Of a stretch of 64,000 nucleotides of DNA, positions 1 to 8,528 are shown piece by piece. A program made the position numbers and the translations under genes. Where the stretch lies: NCBI RefSeq assembly GCF_024399335.1, contig NZ_CP075339.1:2108001-2172000 (forward strand), read 5' to 3'. The notes beneath the pieces were generated by a model. That model was not told the origin of the DNA. It saw only the letters and a list, made by a program, of their open reading frames with translations, and did no database searches. Origin of the DNA: Leucobacter aridicollis (lineage in GTDB: Bacteria > Actinomycetota > Actinomycetes > Actinomycetales > Microbacteriaceae). Within the stretch, counting starts at the first letter, position 1, and every line of letters begins with the position of its first letter.

Positions 1-486
1 CTCGGTGAAAGTAGTCTCGTCGATGGGGGCCGGCGCAAACTGGCGTCCTCCGTTTGACGTGAGGGCCAGTCCGTCCTGGAGCCGGTTCACCTCGGCGACA
101 TCTGCTGCGTTCTCCGGGTCCACAAGGATTCGTCCCGCAGCACACACGAAATCAGTGCCGAGCTCCTCCGCCGTGAGCTCGTAGGTCCCCGGATCGTGCA
201 GCACACGGTTGATGTAGTGATCCTGGTTAACGAGCATCACCGAGATGTACCTGCCGCCAGCCTCGGGGATGGTGATCGTGGCACCGTCAGACACGTCGAT
301 GATCGCCGCGCTATAGAGCGTGTCGCGATTCATGCGAATCACAGTCTGCTGATCGATCGGGGTGGGAACCCTGAAGTGATTCCAGACGTTTGACGAGCCG
401 GCTGACGCAGCGATACCGGCGAACATTCGCTCGCTTTCGGCTCGCGCAAAGTTCTCGAAAGTGACGATTGCAGGAGTAGAGACCAT
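1..486 (-). CDS. DUF1254 family protein, truncated by the window edge
   Basis: The first 162 codons of a DUF1254 protein; the rest lies left of position 1. The ATG at 484-486 is chosen because AGAGG precedes it at about 8 bases. The protein shows the family motif RMNRDTLYS followed by GATITIPEAGGRYISVM and NQDHYIN, which match the N-terminal DUF1254 fold; a DUF1214 half would be expected beyond the edge. The family is common in bacteria and its biochemical role is not settled. A complete relative is encoded at 8529-9839, so the region carries two paralogues. The promoter region is shared with the divergent ATPase gene at 595 and contains a 17-bp palindrome 36 bases upstream of this start. There is no signal peptide in the visible part. 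Confidence 0.85.
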   Translation of the reverse strand, partial: MVSTPAIVTFENFARAESERMFAGIAASAGSSNVWNHFRVPTPIDQQTVIRMNRDTLYSAAIIDVSDGATITIPEAGGRYISVMLVNQDHYINRVLHDPGTYELTAEELGTDFVCAAGRILVDPENAADVAEVNRLQDGLALTSNGGRQFAPAPIDETTFTE

Positions 487-521
487 ACGGCAATCCTCTC
501 GCTTGAACAGTGCGCTCCGCA

Positions 522-538
522 TCATCCATTATTGATGA
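522..538. promoter_or_regulatory. 17-bp palindrome, copy 1 (putative operator)
   Basis: TCATCCATTATTGATGA, one mismatch from the perfect dyad TCATCAATNATTGATGA. It sits between the divergent DUF1254 and ATPase genes. Related copies lie at 4393-4409 and 7974-7990. The regulator is unknown. Confidence 0.55.
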
Positions 539-594
539 ACCGCGCTTGCGTTGGCGAGAATTCATGGGCACGCTTGTGCGCCGGAGAGGGAAAC

Positions 595-1686
595 ATGACT
601 GCACTACAGATTGGCGAGGTGTCTGGCATCCCGGGCACCCCAGCACTACTTGACGCGAGCAAGTTCAACCGCCACACATTCTGGTGCGGTCAGAGCGGGA
701 GTGGTAAGACATACGCGCTCGGCGTTGTTCTCGAGCAACTGCTCCTCGAAACGGAACTCCCGACACTCATTCTTGATCCAAACGCAGATTTTGTCCGCCT
801 TCACGAATCGCGAGCAAGCGTGGCACCGGACGCAGCCCAGCGCTGGCGAGAGATCGACACCCGGGTCTTCCGGTCCGGTGCCAGCAGCGACGCGCCGCTG
901 CATGTGCGCTACCTTGACCTGTCGCCCGCGGCCAAGGCGGCGGTGCTCAGGATCGACCCTATCGCGGACGCTGAAGAATACAACGCGCTGTTGCACTTTG
1001 AGGGTGACGCTGGAACCTTCGATGGCGCACGAATGGTCGCTGCGCTCAGGTCGAGCGGAGATGCGGCGCGTATGCGGCTCGCGAACCGGATCGAGAACCT
1101 GCAGGTCCTTGAGTGGGATCTATGGTCGCGCGGGGACGCTTCTGTCACGGATGTGATCGCTGAACGCCCGCGTGCCACCGTCCTCGACATCGGCGGCTTT
1201 GATCATCCCGACGAGTCTCGCGTAGCAGCTCTGGCGGTGATCGAGCGGCTCTGGGCAGAACGTGAGTCGCGACGGCCGCTCCTTATCGTGATCGACGAGG
1301 CTCACAATCTCGCCTCGCCAGAACCGCGAACCGCGGTGGAGCGGGAGCTGCTTGCTAGACTCACGCAGATCGCCGCTGAGGGTCGAAAGTTTGGGCTGTG
1401 GTTGTTCCTCTCAACGCAGCGGCCCACAAAGATCCACCCGAACATTCTGTCGCAGTGCGACAACCTCGGGCTCATGCGTGTCAACGCTCCGCGAGACCTC
1501 GCCGAGATTGCCGCCGTGTTTGGATTCGCGCCAGAGGAACTCGTCGCGAGAGCGCAAGAGTTCCGTCAGGGGCAGGCTCTGTTTGCCGGAGGGTTCATCG
1601 ACCAGGCAACGATCGTCCAGATGGGTGAGCGGCTTTCAGAGGAGGCGGGCGGAGACGTCAGGGTTCCGCTGAAAGCTTCCGCTTAG
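595..1686 (+). CDS. HerA/DUF87-like P-loop ATPase
   Basis: A 363-residue cytosolic ATPase. Walker A GQSGSGKT lies at residues 32-39 and Walker B LIVIDEAHN at about 230-238, followed by STQRP, the pattern of HerA/VirD4-type helicases annotated as DUF87 or ATP-binding proteins. HerA normally works with a nuclease (NurA), but none is encoded nearby, so the role as a DNA translocase is only an inference from the family. The ATG at 595 is preferred over an in-frame ATG at 532 because GGAGAGGG stands just before it. The gene is divergent from a DUF1254 gene with a shared palindrome in the gap, and its last 4 bases overlap the end of the convergent BrkB gene. Confidence 0.8.
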   Translation: MTALQIGEVSGIPGTPALLDASKFNRHTFWCGQSGSGKTYALGVVLEQLLLETELPTLILDPNADFVRLHESRASVAPDAAQRWREIDTRVFRSGASSDAPLHVRYLDLSPAAKAAVLRIDPIADAEEYNALLHFEGDAGTFDGARMVAALRSSGDAARMRLANRIENLQVLEWDLWSRGDASVTDVIAERPRATVLDIGGFDHPDESRVAALAVIERLWAERESRRPLLIVIDEAHNLASPEPRTAVERELLARLTQIAAEGRKFGLWLFLSTQRPTKIHPNILSQCDNLGLMRVNAPRDLAEIAAVFGFAPEELVARAQEFRQGQALFAGGFIDQATIVQMGERLSEEAGGDVRVPLKASA

Positions 1687-2756
1687 GAACGTTGCCCTGA
1701 GTCTGCTGCGGTGGACCGGGGCCGCGAATCGGGCGCAGTTTTCTCGCACTCATCTCGCTCAAGCACCCGGGCAGCCTCAAGCGCTTCCTTGGCGACCCTC
1801 AGATCTTGTTCGGCGAACACGACCTTGCGCTTCTTGAACGTCGTTACCTGACCTCCCCGTTCAGGCCCTTCCTCCGCTTCTTCGATGGTCATTACGATAT
1901 ATGCGCACGCGACAAGGGTGACCTGAGCCGAAAGGTTGAACCAGAGCAGCAGCGCGACGAGTGACGAGAACGTCGCAAGCAGTGGGTTGTTGTCGACGCC
2001 TCCGAGGAAGAGGCCAGAGAGCTGTTGCAGCACGACAAGCCCTGCACCGCCGAGCAGCGCGCCGGGTGCGATCTGGGAGACTGCAGCTTTGCGGCCCGAG
2101 AGCAGCCAAAACAGCCACGCGATGATCACTGCGTCGAGCAGGAACGTGACGGCGACGGTGCCCAGTCGGGTGAGAATCTCTGCGCTACCTCCTGCCGAAG
2201 TGCCGAACCAACCGAGCACGGAGTCCACAAAGGTCGACCCAAGAAATGAGACGACTGCCGACACCAGGATCAGCACCCCGAGCGAGAGAGCGAACAGTAG
2301 GTCGACGGCACGCGTCAGAGCCACATTCGAACGCTCGTGACGGGTACCGGCTATCGACCGGATCGACATCCGTACGTTCGCAACGCCCCCGAGCAGTGCC
2401 CACAGCAGCACGGCGGTCGAGAGTATCGGCGCGGCAAAACTCGATCGAATGTCAGGCAGGTGAGACACGTCGACGAGCGCGCTGCCGTCCATGGCCACAA
2501 GCCCGGGGATGACTGCGTCCACGGTCTCTACGAGGACCACCCAGAAGTCGTCTCTCGACAAGACGTAGTTTGAGACGAACGAGAACCCGAGATAGACGCC
2601 CGCGAAGACCGCGAACAGCATACGAAAGGTAATCGCGGCTGACAGGAGTCCGCCTCGATGGTGGCTGTACGCAAGAAACGCGCGCACAATGCGAAACCGC
2701 AGGAGGGTCGATTCGGTTCGCCTGCGCGCCAGCGCGAGCCTCGAGGTGAGTGCCAT
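1683..2756 (-). CDS. YihY/BrkB family inner-membrane protein
   Basis: A 357-residue polytopic membrane protein. The N-terminal HHRGGLLSAAITFRML is the characteristic opening of the YihY/virulence factor BrkB family, followed by about six hydrophobic segments and a charged cytosolic tail (residues about 300-357). The old annotation as ribonuclease BN is not supported for this family; the function is unknown, with transport or envelope maintenance proposed. It is the last gene of a four-gene minus-strand operon (SHOCT, GAP, holin-like, BrkB), 18 bases after the holin-like gene, and it converges on the ATPase gene with a 4-base tail overlap. Confidence 0.88.
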   Translation of the reverse strand: MALTSRLALARRRTESTLLRFRIVRAFLAYSHHRGGLLSAAITFRMLFAVFAGVYLGFSFVSNYVLSRDDFWVVLVETVDAVIPGLVAMDGSALVDVSHLPDIRSSFAAPILSTAVLLWALLGGVANVRMSIRSIAGTRHERSNVALTRAVDLLFALSLGVLILVSAVVSFLGSTFVDSVLGWFGTSAGGSAEILTRLGTVAVTFLLDAVIIAWLFWLLSGRKAAVSQIAPGALLGGAGLVVLQQLSGLFLGGVDNNPLLATFSSLVALLLWFNLSAQVTLVACAYIVMTIEEAEEGPERGGQVTTFKKRKVVFAEQDLRVAKEALEAARVLERDECEKTAPDSRPRSTAADSGQRS

Positions 2757-2775
2757 CCGGCTGCCGTGTCCTCGC

Positions 2776-3177
2776 CTAGGCTGCGCCCTTCTTGCCCTGC
2801 TCGTGCTTCTGGAGAGTCCGCTTGAACACGAGGCCCATGAGGATCCAGCCGCCGAGCGCTGTCACAATCCATACGACGAGAGGAGCGAGCACCCAGCCAA
2901 GCCCGGTGATTGTCAGCCCGTCTGGGAACAGGGTTGCGACCCACAACGCCACGAGAGTTGAGACGAGCCCGATCCCGCCGAGAATGGCCGAGGCGTACTG
3001 CCTGGCGAGATTAAAGATGAACGGGCTCAGCACAGACTGCGCCAACGCGAAGACAAGCACCGCAACGACGAACCCCGCCGCATGAACTGTCACCTGCGGC
3101 AGGATCCAGTTCGCAATGAGGAGCGCCGCGGCGGCGCTAATCACATGCGAGACGAGGTTCAGCAGAAATCTAATCAC
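2776..3177 (-). CDS. phage-holin-family / four-TM membrane protein
   Basis: A 133-residue protein with four hydrophobic helices and the sequence style of the PF04020 phage holin (holin superfamily IV) family: NLVSHVISAAAALLIANWILP near the N-terminus, then QSVLSPFIFNLARQYASAI and GGWILMGLVF. Chromosomal members are widespread in actinobacteria and are not evidence of a prophage; no phage genes are near. Its ATG overlaps the stop of the preceding GAP gene by 4 bases, which implies translational coupling. The function is not known. Confidence 0.8.
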   Translation of the reverse strand: MIRFLLNLVSHVISAAAALLIANWILPQVTVHAAGFVVAVLVFALAQSVLSPFIFNLARQYASAILGGIGLVSTLVALWVATLFPDGLTITGLGWVLAPLVVWIVTALGGWILMGLVFKRTLQKHEQGKKGAA

Positions 3178-3842
3178 AGCGCGGCCAATCCCTTTCCAAT
3201 CACGGAGAAGCCCATGACAAGCAACAGTACCGCCATGATAGTTGAGTTGTTGTGCACGAGCCAGACTCGCAGGCTCTCGAGTGGCGCCGCGAGCTGTTTC
3301 GAGGCCACGAGGAATGCCACGACAGGAGCAACAACCGTTGAGGCCGCGATCACCACGAATACCGCCACGCCGGCGATCTGGGTTGCTGGCGTGGCGCCAG
3401 CCCCAATGATGAGCCCGGCAGACACCGCAAGCAGGAGGTTCTTCGGGTTCACCGCGGCGAGCGCGAACGCGAGGAGGCCCGCGCGAACTGGGGACATCGA
3501 ATCAAGTGCAGACATCCACTTTGGCAGTTCAGGTTCGGAACCGTCTTTGGGGCGTCCCCGCCACTGCTTGACGGCGAGGAGCACGAGCAGCGCTCCAACG
3601 ATCATTTTTACGATCGCTGCAACGGTTCCGCCGCCGCCCTCGCCACCGGCCGGAATAACTGAGCTCAGCAACGTAAAGGCGACGACTGCAACAACGATGC
3701 CCGCGAGCCAGCCCGTCATGAATCCGACGCTCGAAGCGCGCGCGTTCGGCGCGAGTAGCATCAGAATCGTCGCGATTATCGGCAGCGGACTAATTGCGAT
3801 ACCCAGTGCGAGCGGGAGGATGTCGCCGATCACCTGCCCCAT
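3174..3842 (-). CDS. GAP family (Sap-like) membrane protein
   Basis: A 222-residue polytopic membrane protein with the GAP/SfLAP family start (LALGIAISPLPIIATILML), a glycine-rich first helix pair, a central cytosolic loop (residues about 95-115) and three further helices. Mycobacterial members (Sap) are tied to export of sulfolipids and glycopeptidolipids; whether this one moves a lipid is inference. It is the second gene of the SHOCT-GAP-holin-BrkB operon, 3 bases after the SHOCT gene and overlapping the next gene by 4 bases. Confidence 0.8.
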   Translation of the reverse strand: MGQVIGDILPLALGIAISPLPIIATILMLLAPNARASSVGFMTGWLAGIVVAVVAFTLLSSVIPAGGEGGGGTVAAIVKMIVGALLVLLAVKQWRGRPKDGSEPELPKWMSALDSMSPVRAGLLAFALAAVNPKNLLLAVSAGLIIGAGATPATQIAGVAVFVVIAASTVVAPVVAFLVASKQLAAPLESLRVWLVHNNSTIMAVLLLVMGFSVIGKGLAAL

Positions 3843-3845
3843 AGG

Positions 3846-4235
3846 TTAGCCCTGCAGAGCGCGCTGCTTGAGCGCTTCGAAGTCGTCGGCGCTGATGGTG
3901 CCGTCGTCGAGCAGGGCCTTCGCCCGAGCGATCTCTTCGGCTGGGCTTGGCACGGCAACGCTGCGGATGTACTCGTCGGCAGCGTTCTTTGCGCCTTCCA
4001 TCTCCTTGGCAGAGCGTTCAGCCATCCCCGAGCCACGCGCGATGATGTAGATGAGTGTGGTCAGGACCGGAACAAAGACGAGGAACACGAGCCACAGCGC
4101 CTTCCACCAGCCGCTGAGCTGCTTATCGCGGAAGAGGTCGCTGATCACGACAAAGAGGGCCCAGATCGAGGCGACGAAGACGAAGCCCCAGAAGAAGATG
4201 CGGACGATGTCCCACAGAGAGTCGAGAAGTTCCAT
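3846..4235 (-). CDS. PLDc_N/SHOCT domain membrane protein
   Basis: A 129-residue protein. Residues about 10-65 form two transmembrane helices with the PLDc_N-like signature (WWKALWLVFLVFVPVLTTLIY). Residues about 98-129 form a SHOCT domain (ARAKALLDDGTISADDFEALK), a short oligomerisation module. It is the first gene of the four-gene membrane operon, so the promoter should lie in the 208-base gap before it, which also holds palindrome copy 2. Proteins of this kind are abundant in actinobacteria without a defined role. Confidence 0.82.
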   Translation of the reverse strand: MELLDSLWDIVRIFFWGFVFVASIWALFVVISDLFRDKQLSGWWKALWLVFLVFVPVLTTLIYIIARGSGMAERSAKEMEGAKNAADEYIRSVAVPSPAEEIARAKALLDDGTISADDFEALKQRALQG

Positions 4236-4392
4236 CAGTCACTGTTCCTTTTGGCAAGCAGAGGGCGAAAGCCGTTGACGCATCACCCGCGACAAGCGGC
4301 GCAGCGCGAACGGGGGTGTCGCGACGTGCACCTGAAATCATCCTGCCTCGGGGCTACGATAACCAGCCAGACGCTGGCGTAGCGGCGAGAAT

Positions 4393-4409
4393 TCATCAAT
4401 CATTGGTGA
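4393..4409. promoter_or_regulatory. 17-bp palindrome, copy 2 (putative operator)
   Basis: TCATCAATCATTGGTGA, one mismatch from the dyad TCATCAATNATTGATGA. It lies 158 bases upstream of the SHOCT operon start and 35 bases after the SulP stop. Nearby, CACCTGAAAT at 4329-4338 is repeated exactly at 7925-7934. Confidence 0.55.
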
Positions 4410-4443
4410 ACCTGCCGTGGAGCCCCTGCGCGTGCACACGGAG

Positions 4444-6156
4444 CTACTCGGATCCCTCCTGCTGTGTGGCCTGCCACTCTGAGGCGTAGCGTAGTGCGCG
4501 CTTGAGCGATTCGCCGAGCTGTTGGCTCTCAGTAAAGACGCGCTCGGCCCGCAATTGCTCTAGGACCTTCGTGTCACGTAGCTGTCTGTGGACTCGTTGA
4601 TTCACCCCGGCGAGCACGAGCATTCCTCCGGCGCTTCGAAGTTCAGCCGCGTACTTCTCGAGCACCTTGATCACCGTGCTTCCCAGCTCGTCTTTCCCGC
4701 GCAACCGAAGAATCACGACGGTGCCTGTGCAGTCGCCCCTCGCTTCCGGGAGCTGCGAGCTAAAGACGGGCGCCGATGCGAAAAACAGGCTGCCGTAGGT
4801 CACGAGCACCACGACTTCCGACTTGGCCAGCACACGTGGTGGCTCAGACTCAAGCGGGAGCTGCGCATGCGGGCCGAACTCCCAACGTTTCACCACGACT
4901 CGATTGGATTGTCTGGCGACGTGCAGCACGATCGCAAGGCCAACCCCAACGATCACCGCGTACTGCAGCGGGATGATGAGGGTGAGCACAAACGTCACGG
5001 TGAGCACGGTGAGCTGGATCGGACCAGTGCGCATGACCATGGCGATGTCGCGTGGTTTCACGGTGCGAATACCGACGAGGATGAGCAGCCCGGCGAGCGC
5101 GGGCATCGCGATGAACCCGATGACTTGGCCAAGCAGGAGGATAACGAGCGCCATGACAATCGCAGCAACGAGGTTTGCGAGGGCAGAGCGGCCACCGGCG
5201 GACCGCACGAGGGCGGTGGCCGACATCGAGCCGCCGACAGGCATGCCCTGGAACAGTCCTGTGGCCAGATTCGCGAGGCCCTGCCCGCGGAAGTCTGCGG
5301 ACGGGTCAGCGTACCTGCCGTCTGGGTTGGGAATCGAGCTGCTGATTGCGGCACCTTGGACGAGGCCGACGAGGGCAAGCGAGAGCGCGGGCACGACGAG
5401 CTCGAGGGTGAGCGAGAGGTCGGGAAGCGCGAGCCCAGGCAGGGTATTCGGTATCTCGGCGACGTCTGAGACGAGCGCGATGCGCCCGGGACCGAGAAGC
5501 GCCGCAGCCCCCGACCCCACCGCAACTGCGACGACCATCCCGAGCGCTCCGAGCGGGGTTCGCTCAAGCACAAGCACAAGCGCTATCGTGACAAGGCCGA
5601 CAAGTACGGTGAGCCAGTCGAATTCGAAAAGGTGAAGCGCGGTGTCAAGCGCCCGAGCGACCCGGTTGTCCCCCGAACTCGTGTAGCCCGTGACAGTGTC
5701 CAGTTGCCCAAGCACAATACTTACCGCGACCGCGTTGATGAAACCGACGAGCACCGCTGTCGGGATGAACCGAACGAGTTTCCCCGCGCCGGCAAGCCCC
5801 AGCCCGAACATCGTGAGGCCCGTCAGAAACGCGAGCGTCGCGAGGGCGATGCCGGCCCCGTCTCCTGACTGCGTCTGGGGTACGTCCGAGATGATGACGG
5901 CCATGGCGCCGGTTGCCTGCACGGTCATCAACACGGAACCCGCGGCCAGCGCGCCGCCGATCGTACCGATCAGGTACCCATAGAGGCCGAAGACTGGGTT
6001 GACTCCAGCGAGAAGCCCTGCCGCAAGCCCGTCGGGCACGCTTTCGACACCGAGCACGAGCCCAGCCTTCACGTCGGAGGCGACAGTCGTCTTGTTCCCG
6101 AACCGTCGCAAGTAGCTTCGCACTGCCCGCCACGCGGCGCTGTTTACCCCGCGCAT
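4444..6156 (-). CDS. SulP family anion permease with STAS domain (distal copy)
   Basis: A 570-residue SulP/SLC26-type transporter. The N-terminal transmembrane domain covers residues about 30-410 (VPDGLAAGLLAGVNPVFGLYG is the SulP entry motif) and a STAS domain follows at about 440-550. Family members carry sulfate, bicarbonate or other anions by secondary transport; the substrate cannot be read from the sequence. Its start lies inside the last codons of another SulP gene (13-base overlap), so the two are co-translated. The STAS domain reads DELGSTVIKVL where the paralogue has DIDVTGAEAL, so the two regulatory domains have diverged. Confidence 0.88.
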   Translation of the reverse strand: MRGVNSAAWRAVRSYLRRFGNKTTVASDVKAGLVLGVESVPDGLAAGLLAGVNPVFGLYGYLIGTIGGALAAGSVLMTVQATGAMAVIISDVPQTQSGDGAGIALATLAFLTGLTMFGLGLAGAGKLVRFIPTAVLVGFINAVAVSIVLGQLDTVTGYTSSGDNRVARALDTALHLFEFDWLTVLVGLVTIALVLVLERTPLGALGMVVAVAVGSGAAALLGPGRIALVSDVAEIPNTLPGLALPDLSLTLELVVPALSLALVGLVQGAAISSSIPNPDGRYADPSADFRGQGLANLATGLFQGMPVGGSMSATALVRSAGGRSALANLVAAIVMALVILLLGQVIGFIAMPALAGLLILVGIRTVKPRDIAMVMRTGPIQLTVLTVTFVLTLIIPLQYAVIVGVGLAIVLHVARQSNRVVVKRWEFGPHAQLPLESEPPRVLAKSEVVVLVTYGSLFFASAPVFSSQLPEARGDCTGTVVILRLRGKDELGSTVIKVLEKYAAELRSAGGMLVLAGVNQRVHRQLRDTKVLEQLRAERVFTESQQLGESLKRALRYASEWQATQQEGSE

Positions 6157-7856
6157 TCGGTGTCCGTACGCAACGTGTCGACGGCTTCGCGGTTTGTCGC
6201 GAACATCGCGGTTCGTTCGGTCAGCCCGAAGTGTGCAAGCCTGCCCCTCAGCTCGGAGCGAGCTCTCGAGTAGCTGAGAGAGAGGCCGCGACGCTCAAGC
6301 CACTCTCGAACTCCTGCCAGGGCTTCAGCGCCAGTGACGTCGATGTCGCTGACGCCTTCAAGGTCGAGTACGACGGCGGATACCTCAACGGGGGCCAGAC
6401 GTACCCGATCTTTCACGCCCTCGGCGATCTCTACCCCATTTGCGAAGAACACGGGAGCTGCAAAACGCAGGATGACCACGCCCGGAGCCGTCTCACCAAG
6501 GTCGCTCCGCGCGGCGAACACAGTCTCAGCTCCCTCCGGCGAGCCGTCCGCTGGCCCCAACAGGTCGATGCGCGGGTGCGCGGCTCGACGCGCGAGGTTC
6601 ACGAGTGAGAGCACAAACGCGAGCCCCAGCCCACCGAGCGGTCCCAGTACCAGAACACCGACGAAGCAGGACGCTCCGACGAGGCACTCGGACCGCGACT
6701 GCGCCCACAGTGCCTTCAGTTCTCCGAGACCGAGGAGCCGGACGACGGCAACCGCGACAACTGCCCCAATTGCGGGCGCGGGTATCGTTGCCAGGATCGA
6801 CGTCCCAAAGAGCAAAAGCAGTAGCGCCCCCACGGCCGTCACAAGTGTCGGAAGCTGGGTGCGCGACGACGCGGCATCCATCGCCGCGGTGCGGGACGTT
6901 GATGATCCCACGGCGAAAGACGAAAACAGGCCAGCAAGGACGTTCGCGGTGCCGAATGCGAACAGGTCGCGATTGGGCTTCGTTCGATACACGTTCTTCT
7001 CAGCATACGAGCGTGACACGAGCAGCCCCTCGGCGATGGTCACCATCGTGAGAGCGAGCGCAGAGGGGATCAGGCTGAGCCATTCCGCAACGCTGATATG
7101 CGGCACCGCAAAAGTTGGTGGTCCGGCGGTAACCTCACCAAGCACTGCGACGCCGCGTGATTCAAGGTTGAGCCACCATGTTGCGAGGCTTCCCAGCACG
7201 AGCACGACGAGGGCCCACGGCGCTATTGGCGCCAAGCGCCTGCCGCCAAGCAGGATCGCGATCGCGAGCACGCTCATTCCGAGCGACCACGGGTTGACCT
7301 CTGCGAGCGAACCGAGGAGCTCTCCCGTCTTTTCAACGAACTCACCGCCGCGAGCAACGCTGATTCCCAGCATCTTGGCCGTTTGACTCACAAGGATGTC
7401 GAGCGCCAGACCACCGACGAAGCCGATCAAGATCGGCTTCGAGAGAAAGCCCAATTTGAGAAGCGAGGCGGCAATGAACATCGCTCCGCTCAAGATGGCC
7501 TGTGCTGCGGCCATCACGGCAAAGTTCTCTCCGGCCACCCCCAGCGCGGTGAGCGATGAGAAGACGAGTGCCGCCGCCGCCGCGTCGGGCGAGACGACGA
7601 CCTGCCGGGAAGACACTACGAACGTGTACGCGATGGCCGGAAACACGAGTGCATAGAGCCCCGCAGTTGCAGGCAGCCCGGCCGTTTGGGCATAGCCGAT
7701 GTTCAGCGGAATTGCGATCGCAAGAAGCGTCACTCCCGCGAGCATCTCTCGGCCGATATTCTCTCGGGTCACGCCGCGCAGGGGGCCGCGCCATCTGCTC
7801 ATCGTGGGATCACTCACTTCACCGTCTGTCGTCAAGTCACCATTGGCGTCCGCCAA
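6144..7856 (-). CDS. SulP family anion permease with STAS domain (proximal copy)
   Basis: A 570-residue SulP transporter: transmembrane domain at about residues 35-420 (LAIAIPLNIGYAQTAGLPATAGLY) and a C-terminal STAS domain with the DIDVTGAEAL helix start that carries the serine/threonine regulatory site in SpoIIAA-like domains. The substrate is unknown. The TTG at 7854-7856 gives a hydrophilic 18-residue leader; an ATG at 7800-7802 (MSRWRG) is a credible alternative start. It is the first gene of a two-gene SulP unit, overlapping the second by 13 bases. Two adjacent full-length paralogues may differ in substrate or may form a heterodimer. Confidence 0.87.
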   Translation of the reverse strand: MADANGDLTTDGEVSDPTMSRWRGPLRGVTRENIGREMLAGVTLLAIAIPLNIGYAQTAGLPATAGLYALVFPAIAYTFVVSSRQVVVSPDAAAAALVFSSLTALGVAGENFAVMAAAQAILSGAMFIAASLLKLGFLSKPILIGFVGGLALDILVSQTAKMLGISVARGGEFVEKTGELLGSLAEVNPWSLGMSVLAIAILLGGRRLAPIAPWALVVLVLGSLATWWLNLESRGVAVLGEVTAGPPTFAVPHISVAEWLSLIPSALALTMVTIAEGLLVSRSYAEKNVYRTKPNRDLFAFGTANVLAGLFSSFAVGSSTSRTAAMDAASSRTQLPTLVTAVGALLLLLFGTSILATIPAPAIGAVVAVAVVRLLGLGELKALWAQSRSECLVGASCFVGVLVLGPLGGLGLAFVLSLVNLARRAAHPRIDLLGPADGSPEGAETVFAARSDLGETAPGVVILRFAAPVFFANGVEIAEGVKDRVRLAPVEVSAVVLDLEGVSDIDVTGAEALAGVREWLERRGLSLSYSRARSELRGRLAHFGLTERTAMFATNREAVDTLRTDTECAG

Positions 7857-7973
7857 AGGTTCACACTGCTACGAGTCAACTCTGCCAAGTGGACCGCACC
7901 GGGCACACGAATCTGGCTGCGATTCACCTGAAATTGAGGATCTGTGCCTCTCCTCACGGTCGGCTGCAAGCTC

Positions 7974-7990
7974 TCATCAATTGCTAATGA
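7974..7990. promoter_or_regulatory. 17-bp palindrome, copy 3, degenerate (putative operator)
   Basis: TCATCAATTGCTAATGA keeps the outer arms TCAT/ATGA and the full left half of the dyad TCATCAATNATTGATGA but has three changes in the right half. It lies in the 222-base divergent gap between the SulP pair and the lipoprotein gene. Confidence 0.4.
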
Positions 7991-8078
7991 CGTTTCGTTC
8001 AAGAGGTGGCCGCCGGCGTCAGTCCAACGGACGATAGACGGGAGAAACCCCTCATTGTGTGATTAGAAAGTGACTTCA

Positions 8079-8501
8079 ATGGCCACAACGTTCTCCCGTT
8101 CCGTCTCACTTCTCGCGTGTGGTGCGCTCGCACTCACCCTCGCCGCGTGCAGTTCCCCCGCCCCAGAGGAGAACGAGAGCGCGGCATGCGACGCATACAC
8201 CGCATTCGTGACGACCGTTGATGATGCACGTGCGTCGCTTTCCGCCTCGTCCACGATCGAAGAGATCAATGTTGCCCGCGATGACGTTCGCGGGTCGTAC
8301 GAGTCGCTGCAGAAGGCACTGGTTGAGGTGAACAAGGACAGGGACTCGGCGCTCGAGAGCGCTTGGGCCGACTTCGACAAGGCGGTCACAAACATCGATC
8401 CCAACATGACAATCCCTGATGCTGTTGCCTCGCTCCAGGAAGAAGTCGCTGGCATCGAGACAGCCAAGCAGGGGCTCGACAAGTCACTCGCCTGCAGCTA
8501 A
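8079..8501 (+). CDS. small secreted lipoprotein of unknown function
   Basis: A 140-residue protein with a type II signal peptide: a short basic start, a hydrophobic stretch SLLACGALALTL and the lipobox LAAC, so the mature protein is a lipid-anchored surface protein. The mature part is acidic and probably helical with no domain I recognise. ATG 8079 is chosen with AGAAAG 8 bases upstream; an in-frame GTG at 8070 adds three residues. It is followed after 27 bases by the DUF1254/DUF1214 gene and shares its divergent promoter gap with the SulP pair. Confidence 0.75.
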   Translation: MATTFSRSVSLLACGALALTLAACSSPAPEENESAACDAYTAFVTTVDDARASLSASSTIEEINVARDDVRGSYESLQKALVEVNKDRDSALESAWADFDKAVTNIDPNMTIPDAVASLQEEVAGIETAKQGLDKSLACS

Positions 8502-8528
8502 CCGCGACGCAATCGCCGAGGAGACGTA

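Noticed and set aside
2776..3177. Holin-like gene as a sign of a prophage
   Set aside because: Chromosomal members of this family are common, and the neighbours are non-phage membrane genes.
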